DNA of 64,000 bases. It comes from Microbacterium sp. Bi121. Its GTDB lineage: Bacteria > Actinomycetota > Actinomycetes > Actinomycetales > Microbacteriaceae. A program made the translations under genes and the position numbers. The notes beneath the pieces were generated by a model. That model saw only the letters and a program-made list of their open reading frames with translations, did not search any database and was not told the DNA's origin. Positions 1 to 8,921 of the stretch are shown here, piece after piece. Location: contig NZ_CAKKLJ010000002.1 of the NCBI RefSeq assembly GCF_918698005.1, forward strand, positions 124,001 through 188,000. The letters run 5' to 3'. How positions within the stretch are numbered: the first letter of the stretch is position 1; the number at the start of each line of letters is the position of its first letter.

Positions 1-1
1 T

Positions 2-118
2 CTCCTGACCTCCGCCGGGCGTGTGATCGTGGCCGCGGCCGGCGACGCCCTCGACGGCGCTGCGCTGCTCGCGCGCCATACCGATATGCCCCATGAAAGG
101 TTCGTCCACCGTGCCTGA
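2..118 (+). CDS. C-terminal end of a probable N-acetylglucosamine kinase (BadF/BadG type), cut by the window edge
   Basis: Only the last 38 residues are inside the window, in frame 2, ending at TGA 116-118. The visible tail has a glycine/alanine-rich stretch followed by LDGAALLA, which resembles the C-terminus of BadF/BadG-family ATPases used as N-acetylglucosamine or MurNAc kinases. The assignment rests mostly on context: the stop overlaps the start of murQ by 8 nt, and kinase-murQ pairs are common in amino-sugar recovery operons. The start, P-loop and catalytic residues lie upstream of the window, so the call is tentative. Confidence 0.5.
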   Translation, partial: LLTSAGRVIVAAAGDALDGAALLARHTDMPHERFVHRA

Positions 119-1073
119 CAACACCGTGCCTGATACCACCTCCTCCGACTCCACTCGCCTCGCAGAACTGCTCGGCGTGCTCTCGCAGCTCGACACCGAG
201 GCGGCCACGACGGAGCGCGGCGATCTCGACCTGCTCGACACTGTCGATCTCGTGCGTCGGATGAACGCCGAGGACCACCGCGTTCCGGTCGCCGTCGCCG
301 AGCGCGCAGTCGACATCGCTCGCGCGGTCGACGGGATCACCGAGCGGTTCCGCCGTGGTGGGCGGCTCATCTACATCGGTGCCGGCACTGCCGGACGCAT
401 CGGCGTGCTCGACGCGAGCGAGTGCCCGCCGACGTTCGGCACGGATCCGTCCATGGTGGTCGGGATCATAGCCGGGGGAGAGCCGGCGATCCGCTCGGCG
501 GTCGAGAACGCGGAGGATGACGCCGATGCGGCGGAGGCTTCGCTGCGGGAGATCGCACTCACCGACCGCGACACCGTCGTGGGGATCTCGGCGTCCGGTC
601 GCACGCCGTACGTCGTCGGCGGACTGCGGTACGCGCGGGCGATCGGCGCATTGACGGTGGCGATCGCCTCGAACCGCGACTCCGATATCGGGACGGCGGC
701 CGAAGTTCCGATCGAGATCGTGACCGGCCCCGAGTTCATCTCCGGGTCGACGCGTCTGAAGTCGGGGACCGCCCAGAAGCTCGTCGTGAACATGCTGACG
801 ACGCTGTCGATGATCAAGCTCGGCAAGACCTACCGCGGCGTGATGGTCGACCTGCTGGCGACCAACGAGAAGCTGCATGCCCGGTCGATCCGGACGGTCA
901 CGGAGATCGCGGGAGTCGGGGTCGGCGAGGCTGCTGAAACGCTGCAGGCGGCCGGCGGGTCGGTGAAGCTCGCCCTGCTGACGCTGGCCACCGGTGCGGA
1001 CGTGCAGCGGGCGCGCGGGGCGCTGGCTCAGGCAGACGGCATTCTGCGTGAGGCGATCGCGGCGCTCAGCTGA
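111..1073 (+). CDS. murQ: N-acetylmuramic acid 6-phosphate etherase MurQ
   Basis: Cleaves the D-lactyl ether of MurNAc-6-phosphate to give GlcNAc-6-phosphate and lactate in cytoplasmic peptidoglycan recovery. About 320 aa, close to the family length near 300. The SIS fold is clear: GAGTAGRIGVLDASECPPTF carries the substrate loop and the conserved Glu, followed by GISASGRTPYV and the signature ATNEKLHARS. GTG 111 is preferred because GAAAGG at 95-100 is a good ribosome site before it; ATG 93 is in frame but contains that site itself. It overlaps the upstream kinase fragment and is convergent with, and overlaps by 8 nt, the HAD gene. Confidence 0.93.
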   Translation: MPDNTVPDTTSSDSTRLAELLGVLSQLDTEAATTERGDLDLLDTVDLVRRMNAEDHRVPVAVAERAVDIARAVDGITERFRRGGRLIYIGAGTAGRIGVLDASECPPTFGTDPSMVVGIIAGGEPAIRSAVENAEDDADAAEASLREIALTDRDTVVGISASGRTPYVVGGLRYARAIGALTVAIASNRDSDIGTAAEVPIEIVTGPEFISGSTRLKSGTAQKLVVNMLTTLSMIKLGKTYRGVMVDLLATNEKLHARSIRTVTEIAGVGVGEAAETLQAAGGSVKLALLTLATGADVQRARGALAQADGILREAIAALS

Positions 1074-1716
1074 TCCGGATCTCGAAGCCTTCGCCGCCGG
1101 GCGCGATGACGAGCTGCGTCAGATCGTCGACGTGATGGGCGGGGCCGAACGCGGGCGCGTGCGGTCCGACGCCGATGACCGTCATGCCGGCGTCGAGTCC
1201 GGCGCGGATGCCGGCGCCTGAGTCCTCGAAGACCACGCAGTCCTCGGGAGCGATGCCGAGCGTGGATGCCGCGAGCAGGAAGCCCTCCGGATCGGGCTTG
1301 CTGTTGGTCACCCGCTCTGCCGTGATGGCGAGCTCGGGGATGCTGAGCTCCGAGGCGCCCATCCGAGCGGTCATGAGAGCGACGTCCGCGGAGGTGACGA
1401 TGGCGTGCGGGTAGCCGTGGAGCGCGTGCAGCAGCTCCGCCGCCCCGGCGATCGCGACGACGCCCTCGGTCTCGGCGCTCTCGCGGGCGAGCATCCGCCG
1501 ATTCTCCTCGAGGTTGATCGCGTGGTCGCGCTCCGGGAGCAGGATCGACATGCTCTGCCATCCCTGACGCCCGTGCACCGTCGCGAGCACGGTGTCGCGG
1601 TCGAGGCCGTGGGGCTCGGCCCACTCCAGCCACAGCCGTTCGACCACGGCCGTCGAGTCGACGAGCGTGCCGTCCATGTCGAGGAGCGCGGCGCGGGCGG
1701 TGAGAGTCGTGACCAT
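1066..1716 (-). CDS. HAD-superfamily sugar/polyol phosphatase
   Basis: A 216-aa haloacid dehalogenase-like hydrolase of the IA group with an alpha-helical cap between motifs I and II. Motif I is DMDGT, with nucleophile Asp13 and acid/base Asp15; motif II is TSAD, motif III the Lys of SKPDP, motif IV VFEDSGAG. This pattern is typical of small sugar phosphate or glycerol-3-phosphate phosphatases and of beta-phosphoglucomutase relatives; the substrate cannot be read from sequence. The gene faces murQ and overlaps its 3' end by 8 nt. A -10-like TAGCCT lies exactly 6 nt before the ATG with no ribosome site, so the mRNA is probably leaderless. Confidence 0.85.
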   Translation of the reverse strand: MVTTLTARAALLDMDGTLVDSTAVVERLWLEWAEPHGLDRDTVLATVHGRQGWQSMSILLPERDHAINLEENRRMLARESAETEGVVAIAGAAELLHALHGYPHAIVTSADVALMTARMGASELSIPELAITAERVTNSKPDPEGFLLAASTLGIAPEDCVVFEDSGAGIRAGLDAGMTVIGVGPHAPAFGPAHHVDDLTQLVIAPGGEGFEIRIS

Positions 1717-1722
1717 GCGTCC

Positions 1723-1728
1723 AGGCTA
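1723..1728 (-). promoter_or_regulatory. -10 box, leaderless promoter of the HAD phosphatase gene
   Basis: TAGCCT on the minus strand, followed by 6 nt and then the ATG. Transcription would start at or next to the A of the start codon. No Shine-Dalgarno sequence fits between. Confidence 0.55.
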
Positions 1729-1757
1729 GCCCGGGCGATGAGTACCCCCGCCGCCCA

Positions 1758-1763
1758 CTATCC
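1758..1763 (+). promoter_or_regulatory. -10 box of the GAPDH gene, with a structured leader
   Basis: TATCCT predicts a start near 1770 and a leader of about 70 nt. The leader holds a perfect 8-bp stem (GCGCGCCG 1798-1805 with CGGCGCGC 1815-1822) before the AAGGA ribosome site at 1833-1837. It lies back to back with the HAD promoter. Confidence 0.4.
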
Positions 1764-1842
1764 TGGGTACATCCCCCGATGCTCCACCCGGCAACCCGCG
1801 CGCCGGACGATCTTCGGCGCGCTCAGACATGCAAGGACGCAG

Positions 1843-3300
1843 ATGAACGACTTCGCGGCACAGGGCTTCGTGACACACCGTGACGACTGGATGGCCAGAG
1901 AGGAGCTCGCCGAGCGGATGGTTCCGCTGGTCGGTGCGCTGCGACGTGATCACGAGGTGGTGACGTCGCTGCACGGGCATCGCCTGCTCGGTCTGTCGAC
2001 CACCGGCATCATCGAGCTGCACGAGCGCGTCGCTCAGCTCGGTCACGAGGAACTCGCTCTCGACGACACTCTCGCCGTGCTCGAGGGGCTGCGCGATCTC
2101 GAACCAGGAGCCTCGTCGATCGATGTCGCCCGGCTCGTCGCCGGACGAACGGATGCCCCGCTCGACGAGTACCTGCGGGAGGCACTCGCCCCCGCGATGG
2201 GAGCGACCCCGGCTGAACCAACTGATGTCGTTCTCTACGGGTTCGGTCGTATCGGGCGTCTGCTCGCCCGCATCCTCATCGCGCATAACAGCGGCGGCAG
2301 CGGTCTGCGGCTGCGCGCGATCGTCGTGCGTCGAGGGTCGGAGAACGACCTCGTCAAGCGTGCGTCGCTGCTGATGCGCGACTCCGTGCACGGCCGCTTC
2401 GCGGGCTCCGTCACCGTCGACGAGGACGCCGAGCAGATCATCGCCAACGGCACCCGCATCCAGGTGATCTACTCGAACGACCCGGCATCCGTCGACTACA
2501 CCGGCTACGGCATCCAGAACGCGATCGTCGTCGACAACACCGGGCGCTGGCGCGACGAAGCGGGTCTCAGCCGTCACCTCGAGGCGAAGGGCGTCGCCCG
2601 CGTGCTGCTGACCGCCCCTGGCAAGGGGGTGCTGAAGAACATCGTCCACGGCATCAACGACGCGACCATCACGCCCGAGGATCGCATCCTGTCCGCGGCA
2701 TCCTGCACGACGAACGCGATCACGCCGGTCCTGAAGGCCGTCGACGAGGCATACGGGATCGTGCGGGGTCACGTCGAGACCGTTCACTCCTTCACGAACG
2801 ACCAGAACCTCATCGACAACTTCCACTCCGGCGATCGCCGCGGGCGTTCGGCGGTGCTGAACATGGTCATCACCGAGACGGGTGCGGCGAAGGCGGTGGC
2901 TCGAGCCCTTCCCGAGCTCGAGGGCAAGCTCACCGGGTCGTCCATCCGCGTTCCCACTCCCGATGTCTCGCTCGCCGTCCTCCACCTGACGCTCGAGCGC
3001 CCGGCGACGAAGGACGAGCTCAACGACTATCTGCGCCGCGTCTCACTGCACTCGAAGCTGCGGCAGCAGATCGACTACGTCGAGTCGCCGGAGGTCGTCT
3101 CGACGGACTTCGTCGGGTCGCACCGCGCAGGCATCGTCGATGGGCTCGCCACGATCGCGAACGAGCAGGACGTCATCCTCTACGTCTGGTACGACAACGA
3201 GTACGGCTACTCGTGCCAGGTCATCCGCGTGCTCGAGGTCATGGCAGGCTCGCATCCCGTCGTGCTGCCTCCGCGCCGCGAGGTGACGCTGCAGGGCTGA
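1843..3300 (+). CDS. gap: Glyceraldehyde-3-phosphate dehydrogenase, long GapB-type
   Basis: Interconverts glyceraldehyde-3-phosphate and 1,3-bisphosphoglycerate. At 485 aa it is far longer than canonical GAPDH (about 335); an N-terminal extension of roughly 125 residues precedes the Rossmann motif GFGRIGR (133-139). The catalytic loop SCTTN has Cys288, and the C-terminal part ends in YVWYDNEYGYSCQV. This architecture matches the actinobacterial GapB class (about 480 aa, corynebacterial example NADP-linked and gluconeogenic); whether this copy prefers NADP is inference. ATG 1843 follows AAGGA at 1833-1837; the frame stays open upstream, but that part overlaps the HAD gene and is not coding. 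The gluconeogenic reading fits the nearby pckG. Confidence 0.93.
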   Translation: MNDFAAQGFVTHRDDWMAREELAERMVPLVGALRRDHEVVTSLHGHRLLGLSTTGIIELHERVAQLGHEELALDDTLAVLEGLRDLEPGASSIDVARLVAGRTDAPLDEYLREALAPAMGATPAEPTDVVLYGFGRIGRLLARILIAHNSGGSGLRLRAIVVRRGSENDLVKRASLLMRDSVHGRFAGSVTVDEDAEQIIANGTRIQVIYSNDPASVDYTGYGIQNAIVVDNTGRWRDEAGLSRHLEAKGVARVLLTAPGKGVLKNIVHGINDATITPEDRILSAASCTTNAITPVLKAVDEAYGIVRGHVETVHSFTNDQNLIDNFHSGDRRGRSAVLNMVITETGAAKAVARALPELEGKLTGSSIRVPTPDVSLAVLHLTLERPATKDELNDYLRRVSLHSKLRQQIDYVESPEVVSTDFVGSHRAGIVDGLATIANEQDVILYVWYDNEYGYSCQVIRVLEVMAGSHPVVLPPRREVTLQG

Positions 3301-3326
3301 GGTCTGCGGCGGGTGTGCCCGATGGG

Positions 3327-3381
3327 ATGCTGTATCGATTCGGTCGGTTCTGATCGTTCATAACCGACCGAATCGATACAG
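3327..3381. repeat. Palindromic repeat family A, copy 1 (likely bidirectional terminator)
   Basis: A near-perfect inverted repeat: 20-nt arms 3330-3349 and 3362-3381 match completely, with a 12-nt loop. It sits between the convergent GAPDH and dsbA-like genes. The left half and loop recur almost unchanged at 11122-11179 (about 47 of 55 positions equal), so it belongs to a dispersed family. Confidence 0.8.
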
Positions 3382-3396
3382 GCTGAGCGGAATCGG

Positions 3397-4077
3397 TCAG
3401 CCGTTCAGACGGCTGACGATGTCGGCACCCACATCGCCGGTGACGGCGACGTACTCGCCGTTGACGACCAGTGTCGGAGTGCCGGCTCCGCCGGTCTGCG
3501 GATTCTGCGGCAGCTGCTGCGCCTGATCGACCGTGAACTGCCGGTAGGTGCCATCGGCGATGCACTCCGCGGCATCCGCTCCGCCGACCTCGGCGGCGAG
3601 TGACGTCAGCTCGTCGTCCGGCACGCCAGGGCCGCTGGGCTTCATCGCGAACAGCTTCGTGAAGAACGGGTAGGCGGCGTCGGGGGCAGCGTCCGCGACG
3701 CAGTACAGCGCGCTTCCCGACCGCTCCGAGAACTGCGTGCCGGATGCCGCGTTGAGACCCGAGAGGGCGACGGGCTGCAGACGCAGGCTGATCGCGCCGT
3801 CGTCGACGAGATCCTGGATGCTCGGACCGTAGAGCTCCTCGAAGTCCTGGCAATGCGGACACGCGAAGTCGAACCAGAGCTCGACGTCATCAGGACCATC
3901 GCCGATCGTGATGGCACCGGTCTGCTGATCGACGATGGCTCCGCCGGGAGCCAGGGCTTCCGTGCCCTTCCGCTGGTTGAGCACCACGACAAGGATGCCC
4001 GCGACGACCAGCGCGATCACCACGCCGATCGAGATCCAGACAGCGAACCAGTTGGGCCTTCGAGATTCCGCAGCCAT
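3397..4077 (-). CDS. Membrane-anchored DsbA-family thioredoxin-like oxidoreductase
   Basis: A 226-aa extracytoplasmic thiol-disulfide protein. One N-terminal membrane segment (about residues 11-33, rich in I/V/A) anchors it, and the thioredoxin-fold domain faces outside. The active site is FACPHCQDF with Cys73 and Cys76, the CPHC type of DsbA/DsbG-like proteins; the cis-Pro loop is seen near the C-terminus as GTPTLVVNG. This class includes the actinobacterial 'DsbA family protein' that oxidises exported proteins. ATG 4077 is chosen because it begins just before the membrane helix; the longer open frame upstream is the shadow of the AlkZ-like gene. A minus-strand TAGGGT at 4113-4118 could be its -10. 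Confidence 0.88.
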   Translation of the reverse strand: MAAESRRPNWFAVWISIGVVIALVVAGILVVVLNQRKGTEALAPGGAIVDQQTGAITIGDGPDDVELWFDFACPHCQDFEELYGPSIQDLVDDGAISLRLQPVALSGLNAASGTQFSERSGSALYCVADAAPDAAYPFFTKLFAMKPSGPGVPDDELTSLAAEVGGADAAECIADGTYRQFTVDQAQQLPQNPQTGGAGTPTLVVNGEYVAVTGDVGADIVSRLNG

Positions 4078-4146
4078 CGTCGTCCGTCCTCGTCGGGTCA
4101 GCGTTCGAATCGACCCTAGCGGGTGGGCGATGTCGGCGGTGGCGGG

Positions 4147-4152
4147 CAGGAT
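4147..4152 (+). promoter_or_regulatory. Candidate -10 box, leaderless promoter of the AlkZ-like gene
   Basis: CAGGAT, then 6 nt, then ATG 4159. It is a weaker hexamer than TANNNT but has the same spacing as many other starts in this window. Confidence 0.35.
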
Positions 4153-4158
4153 GGGGGA

Positions 4159-5232
4159 ATGGACACCGTGATGCTGCGGGCGGAACGCCTGCGCTCGCAC
4201 CGGTTGACTGCGCCTGCGCGCTCGGTAGCGGATGCCGCGCGCCACATACTCGCCGTGCAGGCCCAGGAATTCTGGGGCGGCCGCTGGGCCTTGGCATCCC
4301 GCGCCACGGGTGCGCCGACGCTGAGCGCCGTCGATCGGCTGTTCGAGCGCGGCATCCTCATCCGGGCGTGGACGCAGCGCGGCACCTTGCACATCGTCCC
4401 CGCGCGCGACTTCGGATGGATGCTGCAGGCCACCGGCGCACGTCAGATGCGCGCACAGGAGCCGAGGCTGCGCGAGCTCGGGCTCGACGCCGATGTGCTG
4501 ACGCGGGTTGAGGGCGCCGTCCGGGCGGCGCTGCGAGGCGGCAACGCCCTGACGCGCGCAGAGCTGGTCGATCTGTTCACCGGCCTCGGCGTCGACCCCG
4601 CCGGACAGCGCGGCGCCCACGCGATCGGCGCCCTCGCGCTGCGCGGCATCATCTGCCAGGGGCCGGTGGTGGCGCGACCGGGCGGAGTGAGCCGCGAGCA
4701 GTACTTCGTGCTCGTCGAGGAGCACATCCGCGAGTCGGCGTGGCCCGCTGATCCCGCTGCCGAGATGTTCGTGCGATACATCAGCGGGCACGGTCCGGCG
4801 ACGGCTGCCGATTTCGCCTGGTGGGCCGGTCTCACGCTCACAGTGGCGCGTGCTGCGGCGTCGGCGGCACAGGGCGACGACCGCATCCACGAGGTCGACG
4901 ACGGCGTCTTCGCCGCGCGGGACCGGCCGCGGCGCAGTCCGCGTACGGCATCCGTGCTGGCCCTCGCCTCATTCGAGGAGTACTACATCTCGTACGCCGA
5001 CCGCTCGGTCGCGTGTGCGCCGGAGCATTCGGCGGCCGTTGGGCCGGGCAAGAACGGCATGGTGCGCCCGATCCTCCTGGCGGACGGCGCGGTCGTCGGC
5101 ACCTGGCGGCACTCGACCGCCGTCGGCCGCCACGCCGACGATCCGGTGCCAGAGCTGCTCGCCCCGGGAAGCGCGAGCGACGCCGACGTCATCGCAGCCC
5201 TCGACCGCTACGCCGCCTTCATCACCGGCTGA
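4159..5232 (+). CDS. Winged-helix HTH_42 protein, AlkZ-like DNA glycosylase homologue
   Basis: A 357-aa member of the HTH_42 family (PF06224), whose characterised members AlkZ and YcaQ/AlkX are DNA glycosylases that unhook bulky or crosslinked adducts. The N-terminal part has the diagnostic QxQ as AVQAQEFWG (Gln34, Gln36), the catalytic motif of the AlkZ branch; several winged-helix modules and a C-terminal beta-rich part follow. ATG 4159 is preferred over ATG 4123 because a -10-like CAGGAT lies 6 nt upstream and the extra residues are low-complexity. It is divergent from the dsbA-like gene and convergent with the RamB-like gene, 9 bp away. Activity on a particular lesion is not predictable. 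Confidence 0.8.
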   Translation: MDTVMLRAERLRSHRLTAPARSVADAARHILAVQAQEFWGGRWALASRATGAPTLSAVDRLFERGILIRAWTQRGTLHIVPARDFGWMLQATGARQMRAQEPRLRELGLDADVLTRVEGAVRAALRGGNALTRAELVDLFTGLGVDPAGQRGAHAIGALALRGIICQGPVVARPGGVSREQYFVLVEEHIRESAWPADPAAEMFVRYISGHGPATAADFAWWAGLTLTVARAAASAAQGDDRIHEVDDGVFAARDRPRRSPRTASVLALASFEEYYISYADRSVACAPEHSAAVGPGKNGMVRPILLADGAVVGTWRHSTAVGRHADDPVPELLAPGSASDADVIAALDRYAAFITG

Positions 5233-5241
5233 TCGCGCGCC

Positions 5242-6684
5242 TCAATCCACCGCGTGCCGGTCGAGGAACGCATAGACCTCGCTGTCGTCGACTCCGGGGA
5301 ACGCGCCGCGGGGGAGCGGCGAGAACATGTGCGTGTGGACGCGTGCGCTCGGCCAGGAATTGCCGTTCCAGCGCGCGGCGAGTGCGGGGTCGGGGCGGCG
5401 GCAGCAGGCCTCATCCGGGCAGGTCGAAACCACGCGGTCCGACGTCTCGCGCCCACGCCACCAGCGCGCGTCGTCGAACGGCACCCCGACCGTGACGGAG
5501 AACTCGCCGTCGCTGCCCGATCCCGTCTGCGTCGCGCACCAGAACGTGCCAGAGGGGGTGTCGGTGTACTGGTAGCGCTCGGTCGTGCGGTTCTGCTGGG
5601 TGAAGGCCGCCCGAGCCTGGAACTTGCGGCAGACCGGTTGGCCCTCGACGGCGCCGGTGACGTCCATCGGCAGCGGCAGGTCATCGTTCTCGTAAACGCG
5701 GGTGATGGCGCCGCTGTCCTCGACGCGCAGGAAGTGCAGCTTCATGCCCAGGTGCTCGGTCATGAGATTCGTCATCCGCATGCCCGCTGCTTCGTGAGTC
5801 ACCCCGAATGCATCGCGGAAGTCCTCTACGGCGAGGTTGCGGTCCTTCTTCGCCTGCTGCAGGAACGCGACACCAGCAGTCTCGGGGATGAGGCACGCAG
5901 CGGCGAAGTAGTTGATCTCGAGCCGTTGCTGCAGGAAGTCCGCGTAGTCCGTCGGCGGGGTGTGGCCCAGCAGTCGGTGCGCCATGGCCTGCAGCGCCAT
6001 CGACCGGAGGCCGTGGCCGCCGGGAATGGATGCCGGCGGCAGATAGATGCGACTGTTCTCCAGGTCGGTGACCGACCGCGTGGAGTGCGGGAGATCGCTC
6101 GCGTAGATGAGTTCGAATCCCAGCTTCTCGGCCATGAGGATCACGGTTCGGTGGGTGAGCGCTCCGCTGACGTGGCCGGCCGACTTCAGTTGCTTCTCGG
6201 CGAGCTTCTCGATCTCGGCGACGTAGTTGTTCTGCGCGCGCATGCGCAGCCGCAACTCGGTGTTGGCTCGGCGAGCCTCCTCCGGCGTCGCGATCGCCTC
6301 GCGCTCCCGCCTCTGCAGCTCGCGGTGCAGTCCGAGGATCGACTCGATCGTCTCGTCCGGGATGCCCTTCGACACCCGGACCGGACTGACGCCGAGCTGG
6401 CGGAACACGGGGCTCGCCTGCGCCTTCTCTAGCTCGATCTCGAGCGCTGCCCGCCGGTTCGGCGGTTCGCCCGAGATGAGGTCGGCGACGTCGGTGTCCG
6501 TCGCTTGGGCGATCGCCTGCAGCAGGGACAGCTTCGGCTCGCGCTTGCCGTTCTCGATCAGGCTGAGCTGCGACCCGGCGACGCCGACCTTCGCGCCGAG
6601 TTCGTCCAGCGTGAACCCGTGCGAGACGCGGTGGTGCCTGATGCGATGACCCAGTGTCGTGAGATGGATGCCGGAGCTGCTCAT
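5242..6684 (-). CDS. ramB: RamB-like short-chain fatty acyl regulator (XRE HTH plus IrrE/ImmA-like domain)
   Basis: A 480-aa transcription factor, close to the 474 aa of corynebacterial RamB, a regulator of acetate and gluconeogenic genes. Residues about 10-65 form an XRE helix-turn-helix ([20 protein letters not shown]). A middle region follows, then an ImmA/IrrE-like domain whose usual HExxH is changed to AMAHRLLGH, so protease activity is unlikely. The C-terminal ScfR/DUF2083-type region is Cys-rich (CPDEACC). It is divergent from pckG, a known RamB-type target, so direct control of pckG and itself is likely (inference). The start 6684 has TATGCT 6 nt upstream and no ribosome site, implying a leaderless mRNA. 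Confidence 0.85.
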   Translation of the reverse strand: MSSSGIHLTTLGHRIRHHRVSHGFTLDELGAKVGVAGSQLSLIENGKREPKLSLLQAIAQATDTDVADLISGEPPNRRAALEIELEKAQASPVFRQLGVSPVRVSKGIPDETIESILGLHRELQRREREAIATPEEARRANTELRLRMRAQNNYVAEIEKLAEKQLKSAGHVSGALTHRTVILMAEKLGFELIYASDLPHSTRSVTDLENSRIYLPPASIPGGHGLRSMALQAMAHRLLGHTPPTDYADFLQQRLEINYFAAACLIPETAGVAFLQQAKKDRNLAVEDFRDAFGVTHEAAGMRMTNLMTEHLGMKLHFLRVEDSGAITRVYENDDLPLPMDVTGAVEGQPVCRKFQARAAFTQQNRTTERYQYTDTPSGTFWCATQTGSGSDGEFSVTVGVPFDDARWWRGRETSDRVVSTCPDEACCRRPDPALAARWNGNSWPSARVHTHMFSPLPRGAFPGVDDSEVYAFLDRHAVD

Positions 6685-6690
6685 TCTTTG

Positions 6691-6717
6691 AGCATAGCGA
6701 AAGAAACGAGCTTCTTT
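6691..6717. promoter_or_regulatory. ramB leaderless promoter with an AAAGAA/TTCTTT inverted repeat
   Basis: On the minus strand TATGCT (6691-6696) lies 6 nt from the ramB ATG. Just upstream is AAAGAA (6700-6705), 6 nt, TTCTTT (6712-6717), a perfect 6-bp inverted repeat; a third TTCTTT overlaps the ramB start (6684-6689). The position suits an autoregulatory RamB operator that could also act on pckG. Confidence 0.5.
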
Positions 6718-6813
6718 AGATCGGAATCGTCCGAAAACGGCCGTCAAGGTTGCACAGAATGGATGCAGGCACCGATCCCTTCGATCCACGGATCCTCAAC
6801 CCAAGGAGCAGAA

Positions 6814-8679
6814 ATGGCTATGGCCGAGACCTTCACCCCTCGCGTTCCCGCGGTCTCCGCAGTGCGCACCCTGGGCGCGGCTCCGACGTACGACACTCCT
6901 GCCCTGTCCGAGCTCAAGGCGTGGGTCGAAGAGATCCGCGAGCTCACGCAGCCCGCCGCCGTCCACTGGGTCGACGGGTCGCCCGCCGAGAACGACGCGA
7001 TGCTGCGCGGTCTCGTCGACGAGGGCAAGCTCATCAAGCTCAACCCCGAATGGCGTCCTGGCTCGTACCTGGCCCGCTCGCACCCGAGCGACGTCGCTCG
7101 CACAGAGGCGCGCACCTTCATCGCCTCGGAGCAGGAGAAGGACGCCGGCCCCACGAACAACTGGGCGGACCCGTCCAAGATGCGCACCAAGATGACCGAG
7201 ATCTTCGAGGGCTCGATGCGCGGCCGGACGATGTACGTCGTGCCGTTCTCGATGGGTGCCGTGGGCGGTCCGCTGTCGCACATCGGCGTCCAGGTCACCG
7301 ACAGCGCGTACGCCGTGGCATCCATCGGAATCATGACTCGGGTCGGCGACGCCGTGACCCGCCAGATCGCCGAGGGCGCTCCCTGGGTCAAGACCGTCCA
7401 CTCCGTCGGAGCTCCGCTCGCACCGGGCGAGGCCGATGTCGAGTGGCCGTGCAACGACGACAAGTACATCGTCCACTTCCCCGACACTCTCGAGGTCTAC
7501 TCCTACGGCTCGGGTTACGGCGGAAACGCCATCCTCGCCAAGAAGTGCTTCGCACTGCGCATCGCCTCGGTGATCGCCCGCGATGAGGGATGGCTCGCCG
7601 AGCACATGCTCCTCATCCGAGTGATCGACCCGAACGGCAAGGCCTACCACGTGGCCGCCGCCTTCCCCTCGGCGTGCGGCAAGACGAACCTCGCGATGCT
7701 CCGGCCGACGATTCCTGGCTGGAAGGTCGAGACGCTCGGCGATGACATCGCCTGGATCCGTCCCGGTGAGGACGGCCGCATGTGGGCCATCAACCCCGAG
7801 GCCGGATTCTTCGGTGTCGCACCTGGCACCGGCGAGTCGACGAACGTGACCGCGATCGAGACGCTCTGGGGCAACACGATCTTCACCAACGTCGCGCTGC
7901 GCCCCGACGGTGACGTCTGGTGGGAGGGACTCACCGACACCCCGCCCGCGAACCTCATCGACTGGGAGGGCAACGACTGGACGCCCGACTCCGGACGCCC
8001 CGCAGCCCACCCGAACTCGCGCTTCACGGTCGCTGCTGCGCAGTGCCCGCAGATCTCCGACGACTGGGAAGAGGCCGTCCCGCTCGACGTCATCCTGTTC
8101 GGTGGCCGTCGCGCGAGCAACGTCCCGCTCGTCGTCGAGGCGACCGACTGGACGCACGGCGTCTTCCTCGGCTCGACCATCTCGTCCGAGCGCACCGCCG
8201 CGGCCGAGGGCACGCTCGGCGAGCTGCGCCGCGACCCGTTCGCGATGCTGCCGTTCTGCGGTTACAACATGGGCGACTACTTCGCGCACTGGCTCAAGGT
8301 CGGACGCTCCCTGCGCTTCGACCGTGCACCGCGGATCTTCCAGGTCAACTGGTTCCGCCGCGGATCGGATGGCCGCTTCCTGTGGCCCGGCTTCGGCGAC
8401 AACGCCCGAGTCGTCGACTGGATCATCCGTCGCATCAGCGGCGAGGTCGCAGCCGTCGACAGCCCGATCGGCCGCCTGCCGCTGACCTCCGATCTGAACC
8501 TCGACGGGATCGACATCCCTGAGCAGGATCTCGAGGAGCTGTTCAGCGTCGACCCGGCTGCCTGGGCTCAGGAAGCCGATTCCACCGAGGCGTTCTACGA
8601 CACTTTCGGCGAGACCCTGCCGGCGGCGCTCCGCACCGAGCTCGCGTCGCTGCGGTACCGCCTCGCACAGGCGCAGTAG
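6814..8679 (+). CDS. pckG: Phosphoenolpyruvate carboxykinase (GTP)
   Basis: Converts oxaloacetate and GTP to PEP, GDP and CO2, the entry step of gluconeogenesis. The 621-aa length fits the GTP-dependent class (about 610), not the ATP class. The kinase-1 loop and reactive Cys are [11 protein letters not shown] with Cys288; nearby are the metal/GTP motif LGDDIAWI and the PEP-binding [13 protein letters not shown] 6814 follows a perfect AAGGAG at 6803-6808; upstream open codons belong to the ramB shadow. It is divergent from the RamB-like regulator across 129 bp that hold palindromic TTCTTT repeats. Two strong hairpins follow it. Confidence 0.97.
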   Translation: MAMAETFTPRVPAVSAVRTLGAAPTYDTPALSELKAWVEEIRELTQPAAVHWVDGSPAENDAMLRGLVDEGKLIKLNPEWRPGSYLARSHPSDVARTEARTFIASEQEKDAGPTNNWADPSKMRTKMTEIFEGSMRGRTMYVVPFSMGAVGGPLSHIGVQVTDSAYAVASIGIMTRVGDAVTRQIAEGAPWVKTVHSVGAPLAPGEADVEWPCNDDKYIVHFPDTLEVYSYGSGYGGNAILAKKCFALRIASVIARDEGWLAEHMLLIRVIDPNGKAYHVAAAFPSACGKTNLAMLRPTIPGWKVETLGDDIAWIRPGEDGRMWAINPEAGFFGVAPGTGESTNVTAIETLWGNTIFTNVALRPDGDVWWEGLTDTPPANLIDWEGNDWTPDSGRPAAHPNSRFTVAAAQCPQISDDWEEAVPLDVILFGGRRASNVPLVVEATDWTHGVFLGSTISSERTAAAEGTLGELRRDPFAMLPFCGYNMGDYFAHWLKVGRSLRFDRAPRIFQVNWFRRGSDGRFLWPGFGDNARVVDWIIRRISGEVAAVDSPIGRLPLTSDLNLDGIDIPEQDLEELFSVDPAAWAQEADSTEAFYDTFGETLPAALRTELASLRYRLAQAQ

Positions 8680-8694
8680 GCGCCTCGCACAGAC

Positions 8695-8759
8695 TCGCGG
8701 CGGCGGGATGGCAGGGACAAACCCATGGCTGAGTGGTCCCGATCATCCTGCCGCCGCGA
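8695..8759. terminator. Imperfect hairpin downstream of pckG
   Basis: Arms 8695-8718 and 8736-8759 (TCGCGGCGGC... with ...GCCGCCGCGA) pair with few mismatches. It sits 15 nt after the pckG stop, facing the ABC transporter gene. No T-run follows, as is usual for high-GC actinobacterial terminators. Confidence 0.6.
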
Positions 8760-8770
8760 TACAGCCGGGC

Positions 8771-8821
8771 CTGTCCCGCTCTGCAGACGTTTCGGGGGAA
8801 TCAGTCTGCAGATCGGGACAG
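8771..8821. terminator. Second hairpin between convergent pckG and the ABC transporter gene
   Basis: Arms 8771-8788 (CTGTCCCGCTCTGCAGAC) and 8804-8821 pair at 17 of 18 positions around a 15-nt loop. With the preceding hairpin it insulates two convergent genes. The rest of the 242-bp gap holds a family D repeat piece (8843-8862) and no gene. Confidence 0.6.
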
Positions 8822-8842
8822 CGTCCGCACCTTCGCGCACTC

Positions 8843-8862
8843 GCGGGTCGTTGAGCGAAGCG
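8843..8862 (+). repeat. Repeat family D, partial copy (GGGTCGTTGAGCGA type)
   Basis: The sequence begins GCGGGTCGTTGAGCGA, the same core as at 24143-24158, followed by similar AAGCG repeats. It lies in the gap between pckG and the ABC transporter gene. The core also occurs inverted at 24117-24131. Confidence 0.55.
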
Positions 8863-8921
8863 CGAAGCCCGAAGATGAAAAGGGCTGACGAAGCGAGTTG
8901 AAGCCTCGTGACGACCGGATG

